Below the pieces are notes generated by a model. It had not been told where the DNA came from. It saw nothing but the letters and a program-made list of their open reading frames with translations, and did not search any database. A stretch of DNA of 64,000 bases, taken from contig JAJTGZ010000003.1 in the NCBI GenBank assembly GCA_021299385.1, positions 1 through 64,000 of the forward strand, written 5' to 3'. This DNA is from Phycisphaeraceae bacterium (GTDB lineage: Bacteria > Planctomycetota > Phycisphaerae > Phycisphaerales > UBA1924). The position numbers and the translations under genes are program-made. Below, piece after piece: positions 1 to 9,731 of this stretch (position 1 is the first letter of the stretch; each line of letters begins with the position of its first letter).

Positions 1-123
1 ATGATCGCCGTGATGATCGACCACCTCCTGCGACGAAAACCGGAGGCTTTGATGGCCGCTTGATGCAACAGGCTCCTCGGGGGAGGGGTTCTGATTGAGC
101 CCTGCGGCTCGTAAGGGAGGGGT

Positions 124-948
124 TTATGGGGTTTGTGCTTTGGGTTTGACGGGGAGTTGGACTTCGCCCCACTTGAGGGCGTCGCGTTGGTCGGGGCCGT
201 TGTAGTTGAGGGCGCGGGGTTCGCCGATGACTTCGTAGCGACCGTCTTGTGCGATCCACTCGGCGAGGGTATCGAGGTTGGTGCGGAGGTTCGCCATGCC
301 GTAGCCGCCTTGGAAGCCCAGGGAGATGACGAGGCGTTCAGGTGTGTCGATGACAATGATGCGTGAGTCTTTGGCATCGTCGCCGGCGGGGCCGAGGTCG
401 GGGGTGCGGTAGAGGAAACTCATGGTCCAGCGGTCGGGTGAGTCCTTGGCTTTGGGCAGGGGTTGGTCGTCCTTGCGTGTCCAACCTTGATAGTCCATCT
501 CGACAGGGGAGGTCATCGGGATATCGCGGCGTGTGATGTGGTTGAAGAGTGGGAAGAAGGCCATTCTCATGCCGATGCGGGGGGAGATGGTGCCGGTGGT
601 TTGCGCGCGGCGGAGGGAGGGATAGGCCTTGATATCGATGCACCCTGGGGGTGTTGGTGGGGCGTACCCGTCGGGCAGGGGTGTGTTGATGAGGGCGGTG
701 CCTGAAGTCCAGGTTTCTTCGTCCTCTTGCGTGGCGATGGCCTCCCCCCGGAGGCGGAAGGACTGGCTGGGTGCGGGGATGAGTGCGGGCTGACTGGGTT
801 TGGGCGTGAGCTGCGCTTGTGTGGGCTGCGCCGGTGGTGGTGGTGTGGGGGCGGGGGTGGTCTTTGCGGCTGGGGCTGGGCTGTTGGAGGATGAACAACC
901 CGCCAGCGCGGCGGCGAGGGCAGCGAGTGGGAGAGCCAGGGAACGCAT
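124..948 (-). CDS. SOUL-family heme-binding-like lipoprotein
   Basis: Signal peptide with lipobox (LAGCSSS); SOUL-like body (MRMAFFPLFNHITRRDIPMTSPVEM ... WTMSFLYR ... LGFQGGYG). Confidence 0.75.
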   Translation of the reverse strand: MRSLALPLAALAAALAGCSSSNSPAPAAKTTPAPTPPPPAQPTQAQLTPKPSQPALIPAPSQSFRLRGEAIATQEDEETWTSGTALINTPLPDGYAPPTPPGCIDIKAYPSLRRAQTTGTISPRIGMRMAFFPLFNHITRRDIPMTSPVEMDYQGWTRKDDQPLPKAKDSPDRWTMSFLYRTPDLGPAGDDAKDSRIIVIDTPERLVISLGFQGGYGMANLRTNLDTLAEWIAQDGRYEVIGEPRALNYNGPDQRDALKWGEVQLPVKPKAQTP

Positions 949-997
949 GGGGATACTCCGCGGTGGATTGGCTCGAGCGACGGCTTGATGGGGCCGG

Positions 998-1378
998 TCA
1001 GTGGACGGGGTGGGCTTTGTCGTAGGCCTGGGCGTCGAGGAGTTTGGCCAGGGGTGTGTTGTCGGTGATCTTGAGTTTGACGAGCCAGTGGGTGTAGGGG
1101 TCAGCGTTGAGGAGGGCGGGGTTGTCGGCGACGGCTTTGTTGACCTCGATGATCTCGCCGGGGCATACGGAGTAGATGTCGCTGGTAGTTTTGACGCTCT
1201 CGACCTCGCCGACGGTACCGGCGGCGGAGACCTTGGTGCCGATGGGCTTCATGCTGGCGTATGTAACGTCGGTGAGTGCATCGACGGCAAAGCGTGTGAT
1301 GCCAAGGGTGAGGGTGTCGCCTTGGAGGAGGTGCCATTCGTGGCTGTTGGAGTAGGTGCGGTCTGCGGGTGAGGGCAT
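998..1378 (-). CDS. gcvH: Glycine cleavage system H protein
   Basis: GcvH-like sequence with lipoylation motif VGEVESVKTTSDIYS and PGEIIEVN. Confidence 0.92.
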   Translation of the reverse strand: MPSPADRTYSNSHEWHLLQGDTLTLGITRFAVDALTDVTYASMKPIGTKVSAAGTVGEVESVKTTSDIYSVCPGEIIEVNKAVADNPALLNADPYTHWLVKLKITDNTPLAKLLDAQAYDKAHPVH

Positions 1379-1685
1379 AGGTGTCCTTTTTAATTGGGGA
1401 GGTTGGGTGAGTATAGAAGGGTGCGGGAGAGGTTTTGCTGCGCACGCCCGGCGGGCACGAGGGGCATTTACTCGGAGAACCGAGGGTTGGAGAGTATCAA
1501 GGGGAGTCTGTTGGGCAGAGCATTGGTGGTTGTATTGAGTACTTCAAGGAGTTGACTGCACGTCCCCTCGCCGACCTCCGCCTCCTCTGTGAACATGTTT
1601 CTATGAGGTGCTTTGTGTTTGCCAACCCCACCCCTGCACCTGCTCCCGGGAGGGGTTGAGAACGGGAGAGACCGTGAGATTCGTG

Positions 1686-2063
1686 TTACTCGCGTGTGGT
1701 CGTGGTAGGGTTTTGGCCTGTGGAGAGCGCGGTGAGGAGGGCGGGGAGTTGGGCGCTGAAGGTGCCGCGGGGGAGGACAGTGTCTGCGCCGGCATCCTTG
1801 GCGGCGTTGATCGCATCGGTCATGACGTGGGGTGCGAAGGCGAGTGTGCGCACGGCGGGGGCTTCGGTGCGGATGAGGTGGAGGAGGTCTAGGGCTGTCA
1901 GGCCGGCTTCGAGGTCGATGATCAACGCCCGAACGGGGGAGTCGGCAAGGCGGGCGCGGAGCATCTCGGGGGTGCGGGCTGGCCGGCAGGGGAGGTTGAG
2001 GGCGTCGGCGGTGCCTTTGATTTTGGAGGCCCAGAGCAGGTCTGAGGCGAGGTAGAGGATCAT
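1686..2063 (-). CDS. Receiver-like (CheY-fold) small protein
   Basis: Internal ATG at 2063 (MILYLASDLLWASKIKGTADALNL...ALIIDLEAG); receiver-like beta/alpha pattern. Confidence 0.5.
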   Translation of the reverse strand: MILYLASDLLWASKIKGTADALNLPCRPARTPEMLRARLADSPVRALIIDLEAGLTALDLLHLIRTEAPAVRTLAFAPHVMTDAINAAKDAGADTVLPRGTFSAQLPALLTALSTGQNPTTTTRE

Positions 2064-2226
2064 GGGTGAGGGTATCAAGTTAGGTGGAGGGAGTTGTCCA
2101 CCGGGTCGATCGGGGTGCCAATGCTTGACCCCCGGGCGGTGCGGTTTGGACCGGCCGGGGGAGGGCGGGCCTACCGGCCGCCTGCGTGATTTTTTTCGAC
2201 CGCACCAGCACACACACGAGAGCACC

Positions 2227-3582
2227 ATGGCCACGGCAACTAAGAGCAAACCCAAGGCGTCAACCAACGGGAAGGCAGCGTTCACGAATTCTCAGGCGAC
2301 GATCTTTGACCAGGTCGACCTGCCCAAGGACCCGGACAATCTGTACACGCAGACTGTCAGCGTGATGCTGCACGCGGCGGAGATGATGAACCTGCCGAGT
2401 TACCTTCGGCTGATTTTGGCGCAGCCCAAGAACGAGATCATGGTGCACTTCCCGGTGCGGATGGACGACGGGAGTTTTCAGCTCTTCAAGGGTTATCGCG
2501 TGCAGCACAACAACGCGCTGGGACCGTATAAGGGGGGTCTGCGGTTCCACCCGGATGTGCACCTTGATGATGTCAAGAGCTTGGCGTTTTTGATGACGAT
2601 GAAGTGCTCGCTCGTTGGGGTGCCTTATGGGGGGGGCAAGGGTGGGATCAAGGTTGACAGCCGGGAGCACAGCAAGACGGAGATGGAGCACATCGTGCGT
2701 CGGTTCACGGCGGCGATTGCGCACAACATCGGGCCGGACTATGACATCCCAGCGCCGGACGTTGGGAGCAACAGCCAGCACATGGCGTGGATCGCCGATA
2801 CGTACAGTTTTTTGTCGGAGATCGGCGGGCACAACCCCGCGGCGGTGATCACGGGTAAGCCGGTGGAGTATGGCGGCAGCCTTGGGCGTGAGAAGGCGAC
2901 GGGGCAGGGTGTGGTGGACACGCTGGTGGAGATGCTGCCGGAGTTGAAGCTCAAGCCTGAGAAGTGCACGTTCAGCGTGCTGGGGTATGGGAACGTGGGT
3001 TCGTGGAGCGGGAAGATTTTTCAGGACAAGGGGGCGAGGATGATCGCGGTGGCCGACCACACGGGGTTCATCCGCAACGACAAGGGGATTGATGCGTACG
3101 ACCTGGACGTGCATGTGAAGAAGGTTGGGGGCGTCAAGGGGTATGCCAAGGGCACGGCCATCAGCAAGGAGGAGTTTTACAAGACGAAGGTGGACGTGCT
3201 GATCCCGGCGGCCTTGGAGCAGATGATCCAGGAGCCGGAGGCGGAGATGATCAACTGCCGGGTGATGGCCGAGGGGGCGAACGCTCCGACGACGCCGGCC
3301 GGTGAGCGTGTGCTGACGGCCAAGGGAGTGGAGGTGCTGCCGGCGATTTTGTGCAACGCCGGGGGCGTAACGGTGAGTTACTTTGAGTGGGTGCAGAACA
3401 AGACGTTCCAGTCGTGGGACCTGGAGTATGTCGACCGCGAGCTCAACAAGCACATGGTGCGGGCGGCGCAGAAGACACGCAAGGCGAGGCAGGAGTTCAA
3501 GTGCGACCTGCGGACGGCAGCCTATATCGCGGCGTTGCAGCGGTTGAAAGAGGCGTATGAGGTGAGAGGGATATTCCCGTAA
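2227..3582 (+). CDS. gdhA: Glu/Leu/Phe/Val (glutamate) dehydrogenase
   Basis: GPYKGGLRFHPDVHLDDVKSLAFLMTMKCSLVGVPYGGGKGGIKVD motif; GYGNVGSW Rossmann; start ATG 2227. Confidence 0.95.
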   Translation: MATATKSKPKASTNGKAAFTNSQATIFDQVDLPKDPDNLYTQTVSVMLHAAEMMNLPSYLRLILAQPKNEIMVHFPVRMDDGSFQLFKGYRVQHNNALGPYKGGLRFHPDVHLDDVKSLAFLMTMKCSLVGVPYGGGKGGIKVDSREHSKTEMEHIVRRFTAAIAHNIGPDYDIPAPDVGSNSQHMAWIADTYSFLSEIGGHNPAAVITGKPVEYGGSLGREKATGQGVVDTLVEMLPELKLKPEKCTFSVLGYGNVGSWSGKIFQDKGARMIAVADHTGFIRNDKGIDAYDLDVHVKKVGGVKGYAKGTAISKEEFYKTKVDVLIPAALEQMIQEPEAEMINCRVMAEGANAPTTPAGERVLTAKGVEVLPAILCNAGGVTVSYFEWVQNKTFQSWDLEYVDRELNKHMVRAAQKTRKARQEFKCDLRTAAYIAALQRLKEAYEVRGIFP

Positions 3583-3720
3583 GCGGGGGTAGCGATGAGT
3601 GATGAGTGAAGACATAGCGCAGCCCTGCCGCTGCCCATCCCTGGGTGGGTAGGTCGGCTCTCCGAGCCGACCGTCTTTGGTGTGATGTGATACGTTTTTT
3701 TAGGGGCTGTTGTGTGTGCG

Positions 3721-3756
3721 AACCCCACCCCTGCCCCTCCCCTCGGGGGAGGGGTT
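3721..3756 (-). repeat. 36-bp palindromic intergenic repeat (family A), inverted copy
   Basis: Reverse complement identical to AACCCCTCCCCCGAGGGGAGGGGCAGGGGTGGGGTT at 16305, 47754 and 56838. Confidence 0.9.
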
Positions 3757-3766
3757 CGAGGCGCAC

Positions 3767-4573
3767 CTAGGGGTAGTCTTGGCGCGTTGGGCGCACTGTA
3801 ATCTCTGAGATGTGCACGGCTGGGGGTTGGGCGGCGATGAAGGTGATGACGCGGGCGACGTCGTCGGGGGCCAGTGGTGGGCCGATTTTGTCTTTGACCT
3901 GGCTGAACCAGGCGTCCTCGTAGCCAGCGACGGATTGAAACTCACTGACGACGAAGCCGGGTGCGACGATGGTTACGCGGATGCCTTTGGGGCCGAGTTC
4001 TCGGCGGACGCCCTCGACCATGCCGTGGACGGCGAACTTAGTGGAGCCGTACATGCTGGAGAAGGGTGAGACGTGGTAACCGACGACCGAGCCGATGACA
4101 ATGATGTCGCGTGCGGGTGCGCTGAGCCAGGAGCCGTGCTGACCGGTCTGGTTCTCTGGAACGGCTTGGAGCATGCGTTTGCCGGCGGCGCGGATGAGTG
4201 TGGCGGCGCCGAGGATGTTGGTGCGGAGCATCTCGTCCCACTGGGTGGTGTCGCTGGTGACGACGGAGCCGGCGAGGCCGCGGCCGGCGTTGACGATGAT
4301 GAGGTCAGCGTCGGCGGAAAAGGATCGCTTGGCGGTGTTGAGCATCTGGTCGATGGTCGCCTGGTCGGCGCAGTCGCCGGCGACGGGGACACAGGTGTTG
4401 GGGGCGGTTGAGTTGATCTCAGCGGCAAGGACGCTGAGTTTCTCGGCTCGGCGTGCGTTGATGACCAGGCGTGCGCCGGCGTCGGCGAGGTGGCGGGCGG
4501 TGGAGAGGCCGATGCCGGCGGAGGCGCCGGTGACGATTGCGACACGGCCTTGGAGGGGCTTGGACATGGTCAA
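3767..4573 (-). CDS. SDR family NAD(P)-dependent oxidoreductase
   Basis: GRVAIVTGASAGIGLSTARHLADAG; MYGSTKFAVHG catalytic YxxxK. Confidence 0.93.
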   Translation of the reverse strand: MTMSKPLQGRVAIVTGASAGIGLSTARHLADAGARLVINARRAEKLSVLAAEINSTAPNTCVPVAGDCADQATIDQMLNTAKRSFSADADLIIVNAGRGLAGSVVTSDTTQWDEMLRTNILGAATLIRAAGKRMLQAVPENQTGQHGSWLSAPARDIIVIGSVVGYHVSPFSSMYGSTKFAVHGMVEGVRRELGPKGIRVTIVAPGFVVSEFQSVAGYEDAWFSQVKDKIGPPLAPDDVARVITFIAAQPPAVHISEITVRPTRQDYP

Positions 4574-4682
4574 CGGTATGCCCGAGGGAGTTTTACTCCA
4601 GAGGGCCCAGAGGGGAAGTTACTCAGAGGACGGAGGTATGGAGTTCGGATGGAGGAGTTTTGGGGGAGTGGTGGGTTTGTAT

Positions 4683-5864
4683 TTAGGCGAGGGTGTGGAG
4701 GCGGCGAATGGCTTCGGTGATGGTTTGGCGTTTTTTGCAGAAGGCGAAGCGGATGAGGGAGTGGCCGTCGGCGGGTTGGGTGTAGAAGGCGCTGGGGGGG
4801 ATGGCGGCTACGCCGGGGTTTTTGATGAGGGCCATGCAGAGGGCGGTGTCGTCGGTTACGCCGAGTCGGCAGGAGAGTGCGGTGTGGTCGGCGTAGATGA
4901 AGTAGCCGGCGCGGGGGGTGTGGATCGTTAGGCCGATTTTGTTGAGGCAGTCGGCCAGGAGGTCGCGGTGTTCTTGCAGGAGCGGGAGGAGTTGTGCAAG
5001 GGCTTCTGGCTCGCGTTCGAGGGCGGCGACGGCGGCGTGCTGGAGGGGTGTGGCGACGGAGAAGGAGAGGAACTGGTGCGCGGCACGGACGCCGGCGATG
5101 AGGTCGGGGTGGCCGATTGCCCAGCCGATCTTCCACCCGGTGAGGCTGAAGGTTTTGCCCATGCTGCTCAGTGTGATGGTGCGGTCGGCCATCGCCGGGA
5201 GCGTGGCGATGGAGATGTGCTTGGCGCCGTCGAAGAGGAGGCGTTCGTAAACCTCGTCGCTGACGGCGATGACGTTGTGCTTGATGCAGAGGGTGGCGAT
5301 GAGTGTGAGTTCCTCGCGGGTAAAGACCTTGCCGGTCGGGTTGTGGGGTGTGTTGATGAGGATGAGCTTGGGGCCTTGGGCCATGGCGGCGTGGAGGGCG
5401 GCCTCGTCAAGCTGCATGGAAGTGATTTTGTTGCCGGTGATGACCGGGCGAAGTGGGACGGGCAGGACGTGGGCGCCGGCGAGGGCAACGCAGGCGCGGT
5501 AGCAGTCGTAGAAGGGCTCGATGAGGACGACCTTGTCGCCTGGGTTGAGCAGGCCGAGCATGGTGGCGGCGATGGCTTCGGTGCAGCCGACGGTTACGAC
5601 GGTTTGGGTGTCGGGGTCGCAGGGGAGGTTAGTGTCGCGTGTGAAGCGTTTGGCGATGGCGTTGCGGAGGGTGGGTATGCCTGGCAGGGGGGCGTACTGG
5701 TTGCTGTGGGTGTCGATGGCGGCCTTAGCGGCGGCCTTGATCCAGTCGGGGCCGTCGAAATCGGGGAAGCCTTGGGAGAGGTTGACGGCGTTGTGCTCGG
5801 CTGCGAGGCGCGACATGATGGCAAAGACGCTGGTGCCGAAGGGGGCGAGGTGGTTGGCGATCAT
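4683..5864 (-). CDS. Class I/II PLP-dependent aminotransferase
   Basis: VNLSQGFPDFDGPDW; INTPHNPTGKVFTREEL; SSMGKTFSLTGWKIGWAIG; start ATG at 5864. Confidence 0.92.
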   Translation of the reverse strand: MIANHLAPFGTSVFAIMSRLAAEHNAVNLSQGFPDFDGPDWIKAAAKAAIDTHSNQYAPLPGIPTLRNAIAKRFTRDTNLPCDPDTQTVVTVGCTEAIAATMLGLLNPGDKVVLIEPFYDCYRACVALAGAHVLPVPLRPVITGNKITSMQLDEAALHAAMAQGPKLILINTPHNPTGKVFTREELTLIATLCIKHNVIAVSDEVYERLLFDGAKHISIATLPAMADRTITLSSMGKTFSLTGWKIGWAIGHPDLIAGVRAAHQFLSFSVATPLQHAAVAALEREPEALAQLLPLLQEHRDLLADCLNKIGLTIHTPRAGYFIYADHTALSCRLGVTDDTALCMALIKNPGVAAIPPSAFYTQPADGHSLIRFAFCKKRQTITEAIRRLHTLA

Positions 5865-5931
5865 GTGTGGATTGTTGCAGGGATGGTTGGGGTGTGCTAA
5901 GGTCGGGCCCCGCGTCAAGGAAGATGCACTT

Positions 5932-6819
5932 ATGTCGCAGATGCTGTTTGCTACGGCCGGGTTTGAGGCCTTGATACCGATGGTCAAGTCGGCGGGTGGT
6001 GGCGCGCTGGAGCCGGGGGTGGTCTGCTCGGCGGGGTTGTGCGTGTTGGGGTCTGGCTCGGGTGGGAACTGCTCGGTGCTGGAGGTCTGCTTTGAGGATG
6101 GGCGGCGGACGCGGCTGCTGATTGATATTGGGCTGTCGCCACGCTCGACGTGCAAGCACCTGGAGGTGCTGGGGATTGATATCGAGTCGATCGACGGCGT
6201 GCTGCTGACGCACCTGGATGCGGACCACTGCCACGGTGGGTGGGTCAAGAAGTTGCCTGGGGGTGTGGAGTTGTTTGTGCACCGCAAGCACGCCGATCTG
6301 GCGCAGGAGGGTGGGTTTGGGGCCAGCAGGTTGCTGGCGTTTGATGGTTCGTTCAGCACGCGCGGCGGGGTGGTGGTCAGGCCGGTGCTCAACGAGCATG
6401 ATTCACGCGGGAGTGCGGCGTTCCGGTTCGTGCTCGGGGATGTCGGGGATATCGGCTTTGCCACGGACCTTGGGCGGGCCAGTGAGCAGCTTGTGGCGCA
6501 CATGCGCGGGGTGGACGTGCTGGCGATCGAGAGCAACTACTGCCCGCGGATGCAAGAGCGCAGCGGCAGGCCGATCTACCTGCAGCGGCGGATCATGGGT
6601 GGGCGGGGGCACCTGTCCAATGGGGAGGCGTTGACCGCGATCAGGAGCATCAAGCCCAGGAGGCATGTGGTGCTGCTGCACCTGTCGCGCAAGTGCAACA
6701 GCCCGTCGCTGGTGGCAGGGATGCACAGGGGGGCGGGGTACCGGGTAACGATCACGTCGCAGAACCGGCCGTCGGGGTGGGTGAATGTTGGACCGAGTAG
6801 AGGGAATCTTGACGGGTGA
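5932..6819 (+). CDS. MBL-fold metallohydrolase
   Basis: LGSGSGGNCSVLEV...LLIDIGLSPRS...LLTHLDADHCHG (HxDxDH variant); ATG 5932. Confidence 0.88.
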   Translation: MSQMLFATAGFEALIPMVKSAGGGALEPGVVCSAGLCVLGSGSGGNCSVLEVCFEDGRRTRLLIDIGLSPRSTCKHLEVLGIDIESIDGVLLTHLDADHCHGGWVKKLPGGVELFVHRKHADLAQEGGFGASRLLAFDGSFSTRGGVVVRPVLNEHDSRGSAAFRFVLGDVGDIGFATDLGRASEQLVAHMRGVDVLAIESNYCPRMQERSGRPIYLQRRIMGGRGHLSNGEALTAIRSIKPRRHVVLLHLSRKCNSPSLVAGMHRGAGYRVTITSQNRPSGWVNVGPSRGNLDG

Positions 6820-6864
6820 GGGTGCATCGGCACTTGCGGTGGGAAGCGGGGGTATGCTGCCTGC

Positions 6865-7725
6865 ATGAACACGTTTTTGCTGGCCATGGGCGTGGTGTGC
6901 GCGTCGGTGCTGCTCGGTGCGGGGTTGCTTCACCTGCTGCCGAGGTTGGGGAGTGTGGGGCGCGGGGTGGGGGGTGCGCTGTGCCGGGCTCCGTGGCTGG
7001 ATGTGCCGATTGTGTATTTTACTGCGTTGCCGCTGGTCTTTGGGCCGGTGTGGGGTGCGTGGTGGGGTGCCGATGGGCTTGGTGGGCAGGCGTGGGTGGG
7101 GCTGGCGGGTGCGGTGGCCGGGCAGGTGTCCGGTGTAGTGATCTGGGGTTGGCTGCATGAGTTGGCCAACCCGCAGGCTCGGCGTGGGCCGAGGATTGTT
7201 CGGACGCTGAACAGGATCGTCGGCAAGTGGCGCAACCACGCGGCGTTGTGGGTTACGGCGATGGTTACGCCGGTGTTTGTGGTGGTGCGTGTTGCGCAGG
7301 TGTTGATCTATCCGTGGTTGAGTTTGCTGGTGGGGCTGCCGAGGTACAAGCAGGGGGAGTGGGTGAATGTATCGAGGCAGAAGTTTTCGGGGTTGGTCGG
7401 GCACGACCTGATCTGGTGCCTGTATTGCGACTGGATGACGGGGGTGTGGAGCCTGGGCAGTGAGATGCTGCGGAACGTGGAGAGTTTTTGGTGCCCGATC
7501 CGGTTTTATGACGGGAAGAAGTGCGAGAACTGCAAGATCGATTTTCCGGATGTTGTCGGCGCGTGGGTGAGGCCTGATGGGACGATGGGTGAGGTTACTG
7601 CGCTGCTGGAGGAGAAGTATGCCGGGGGGAACCGGGGGTGGTTCGGGCACGCGACAAGGCTGACGCACGAGGGTCGGGAGGTTGGGTCCACTGCTGGTGG
7701 GGGTGCGGGCAAGCCGGGGGCGTAG
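6865..7725 (+). CDS. Conserved-looking membrane protein of unknown function with C-terminal Cys cluster
   Basis: Several predicted TM segments, then CLYCDW...CPIRFYDGKKCENCKIDFPD. Confidence 0.7.
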   Translation: MNTFLLAMGVVCASVLLGAGLLHLLPRLGSVGRGVGGALCRAPWLDVPIVYFTALPLVFGPVWGAWWGADGLGGQAWVGLAGAVAGQVSGVVIWGWLHELANPQARRGPRIVRTLNRIVGKWRNHAALWVTAMVTPVFVVVRVAQVLIYPWLSLLVGLPRYKQGEWVNVSRQKFSGLVGHDLIWCLYCDWMTGVWSLGSEMLRNVESFWCPIRFYDGKKCENCKIDFPDVVGAWVRPDGTMGEVTALLEEKYAGGNRGWFGHATRLTHEGREVGSTAGGGAGKPGA

Positions 7726-7736
7726 GGGGGTAGGTG

Positions 7737-8948
7737 TTACTGGCCGAGTGCGCGCATGAGGACGGTGGCGTAACTGCCGCGGGGTAGGTTGAAGGTCGCG
7801 ACGCGGCGGATGGAGTTGGGGCGGGCAGGATCGTCTGCCTCGGGTGGAGAGAGGGAAAAGTTGTCGGCGCGGGCGAGGAGTGGTCGGAGGGCTTCGCCGA
7901 AGGAGGGTCGGCGGAGGCCGGGGATGGTGAGTTGGTGGAGTGTGAGGTCGTGCTCGGCGAGGGCCTCGCGTGCGGCTTCGGCCCAGGGGTGTGCCGGGGT
8001 GGTTGAGGGGGAGAGCATCGGCAGTTGCAAGTCGAGCAGGTGAGCGCACGGGGGTGCGTGCAGAGCCTTGGCGGGGGGGAAGAGGAGGGGGCCGAAGTCG
8101 TCGTTGGTTTTGAGGACGTTTGGGATCGGTGCGACAAGCCGGCGGGCGGTGTCGTTCCAAAGGATGGATTGGAAGGCCTCAACGGCCATCTGCTGGAGGA
8201 AGGCGGGGAGTTTGGTGAACGCCTCGCGCGGGGTTGCGCCTTTGGCCAGGGCGTCGATGGCGTGTTTGTGTGGTGTGGCGGGGAGCGAGGAGGCCAGGGT
8301 GGGCCAGTCCCCCCACTGCTGTGCGCAGAGGCGGGTGAAGGTGCGGGTCTTGCCGGAGTCTTTGCGAGCGGGGGTGGCGATGAGCAGGCGGAGTGCAGCG
8401 GCAAAGTCGCCTTCGATGAGTTTTCGTGCGGCCCAGCCCTGGCCGTGGCGGTTGGAGCCGAAGCGTTGGTTGCCGAAGTAGTTGGTGAACAGGAGTGTGC
8501 CGGCGTTGTCGGTGAGTCGGCGAGCCCGGCGGGTCATCTCATCGCTGGTGTGCTTGATGAGGCCGCGGATGGTGATGGCGAAGTGGTTGCCCAGGATGCA
8601 AGATGCGTCGATGGGGGTCGGGCTGAAGCCCAGGAGCGCGGCGGACCACTGCTCGCCGGCGGGGTGCTTGGGGAGGAGGTTGCCGGTGCCCGCGGCAACG
8701 GGGAGGGTGATGTGCTGGAGGGTCTGGGCGTGCTTGTCTTTAAGGCCGGCATAGTCGATGGAGCCGGGTTTAACGGAGAGGGCCTTGGCGAGCCAAGAGA
8801 TGGCGTCGGGGGTGGTGAGGGCGGTTTTGTTGAGGGCGTAAAGGGCGTAAGGGGAGGCGGGGGACCAGGTGGGGGTGATGGTCGAGTTGAAGAAGTCGGT
8901 GAGCCTCTCGGTTACGACAAAGTCAGCGTGATGTGTGCGGATACCCAT
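7737..8948 (-). CDS. truD: tRNA pseudouridine(13) synthase TruD
   Basis: SIDYAGLKDKHAQTLQHITLP (TruD signature); NYFGNQRFG. Confidence 0.92.
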   Translation of the reverse strand: MGIRTHHADFVVTERLTDFFNSTITPTWSPASPYALYALNKTALTTPDAISWLAKALSVKPGSIDYAGLKDKHAQTLQHITLPVAAGTGNLLPKHPAGEQWSAALLGFSPTPIDASCILGNHFAITIRGLIKHTSDEMTRRARRLTDNAGTLLFTNYFGNQRFGSNRHGQGWAARKLIEGDFAAALRLLIATPARKDSGKTRTFTRLCAQQWGDWPTLASSLPATPHKHAIDALAKGATPREAFTKLPAFLQQMAVEAFQSILWNDTARRLVAPIPNVLKTNDDFGPLLFPPAKALHAPPCAHLLDLQLPMLSPSTTPAHPWAEAAREALAEHDLTLHQLTIPGLRRPSFGEALRPLLARADNFSLSPPEADDPARPNSIRRVATFNLPRGSYATVLMRALGQ

Positions 8949-8984
8949 GCGGGGGGGGTTGTAGAGTGCTAAACTGAGCGTAGC

Positions 8985-9056
8985 GCGGGCGTAACTCAGT
9001 GGTAGAGTGACAGCCTTCCAAGCTGTACGTCAGGGGTTCGAGTCCCCTCGCCCGCT
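8985..9056 (+). tRNA. tRNA-Gly (anticodon TCC)
   Basis: Acceptor GCGGGCG/CGCCCGC; ACAGC-CTTCCAA-GCTGT anticodon arm; GGTTCGAGTCC T-loop. Confidence 0.95.
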
Positions 9057-9130
9057 TTGGCTGGTCGGCACTGCGTGCCGATACAGTCAGTCGCTGCGAT
9101 CCGCTCACAGGTGCGGAGAAAGACGACGCG

Positions 9131-9160
9131 AAAGGCCTCGGGGTGGTTCCCGAGGCCTTT
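9131..9160 (+). terminator. Hairpin terminator candidate downstream of tRNA-Gly
   Basis: AAAGGCCTCGGG-GTGGTT-CCCGAGGCCTTT perfect inverted repeat, but no long T-tract. Confidence 0.55.
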
Positions 9161-9566
9161 GGCTTCTTGCGTCCGCCGGCGTCGCCGGCGGCGGCGGTGT
9201 CGTTGGTTGCGTCGAGGATGGGCGTCTGCCCGAGTTTGCGGGCGAGGGTCAGTGCGCTCTGCGTGGCGGCGAAGAGGATGGTGATCATCCCGATGGAGAT
9301 GGACATCTCGGCGAGCGTGAAGCAGCGGGCTGTACGGGTGGGCGGGTTCATTGGATCGTGGCCCGCAGGATGGGCGCGGCGACGGTGATGGTGCGGGTGC
9401 TGCCGCCGCTGGAGAGGACGACGGTGCCGCCGTTGGTAACCAGTCCGCTGCCGATGATGGTCAGGGTTGTGCTGCCAGAGAAGTTGGCGCTGTCGATTTT
9501 GACGCGGTATGGTGCGGCGGAGAGGTTGATGGCGTAGTCTGCCGAGTCGGTCTGCGATCTGGGCAT
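9161..9566 (-). pseudogene. Truncated minor pseudopilin gene pair (GspH-like C-terminus followed by prepilin-like N-terminus)
   Basis: 9348-9566 encodes ADYAINLSAAPYRVKIDSANFSGSTTLTIIGSGLV... without a prepilin leader; ATGA overlap at 9351 into MNPPTRTARCFTLAEMSISIGMITILFAATQSALTLARKLG, whose frame runs through the terminator hairpin and tRNA-Gly. Confidence 0.55.
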
Positions 9567-9731
9567 CCCCAGGAAGGTGCACGTGATTGGGGCCGGTTGT
9601 GTGCCATGGTGCAGGTTTTGCTATCGGCCAACGCGGGCGCGGGATTATCGGCCAGTTGTAACGGCACAGCTGCACCAGGCTGATTGGCGGTCGTCGGCGG
9701 CTAGAGCGTGGCGTGGGTGGTGCCGATACCG

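Noticed and set aside
1-63. In-frame plus-strand codons ending in TGA at the left edge
   Set aside because: Could be the C-terminus of a truncated CDS but too short to support a call
2260-3615. 451-aa ORF antisense to the glutamate dehydrogenase gene
   Set aside because: High-GC shadow ORF, Arg/His/Leu-rich composition, opposite a clear conserved CDS
6403-8160. 585-aa minus-strand ORF
   Set aside because: Pro/Arg-rich shadow ORF overlapping MBL hydrolase, the membrane protein gene and truD
8923-9351. Full-length CDS extending from the prepilin fragment through tRNA-Gly
   Set aside because: The frame reads through the terminator hairpin and tRNA-Gly and loses protein character after ~60 residues; treated as a pseudogene remnant
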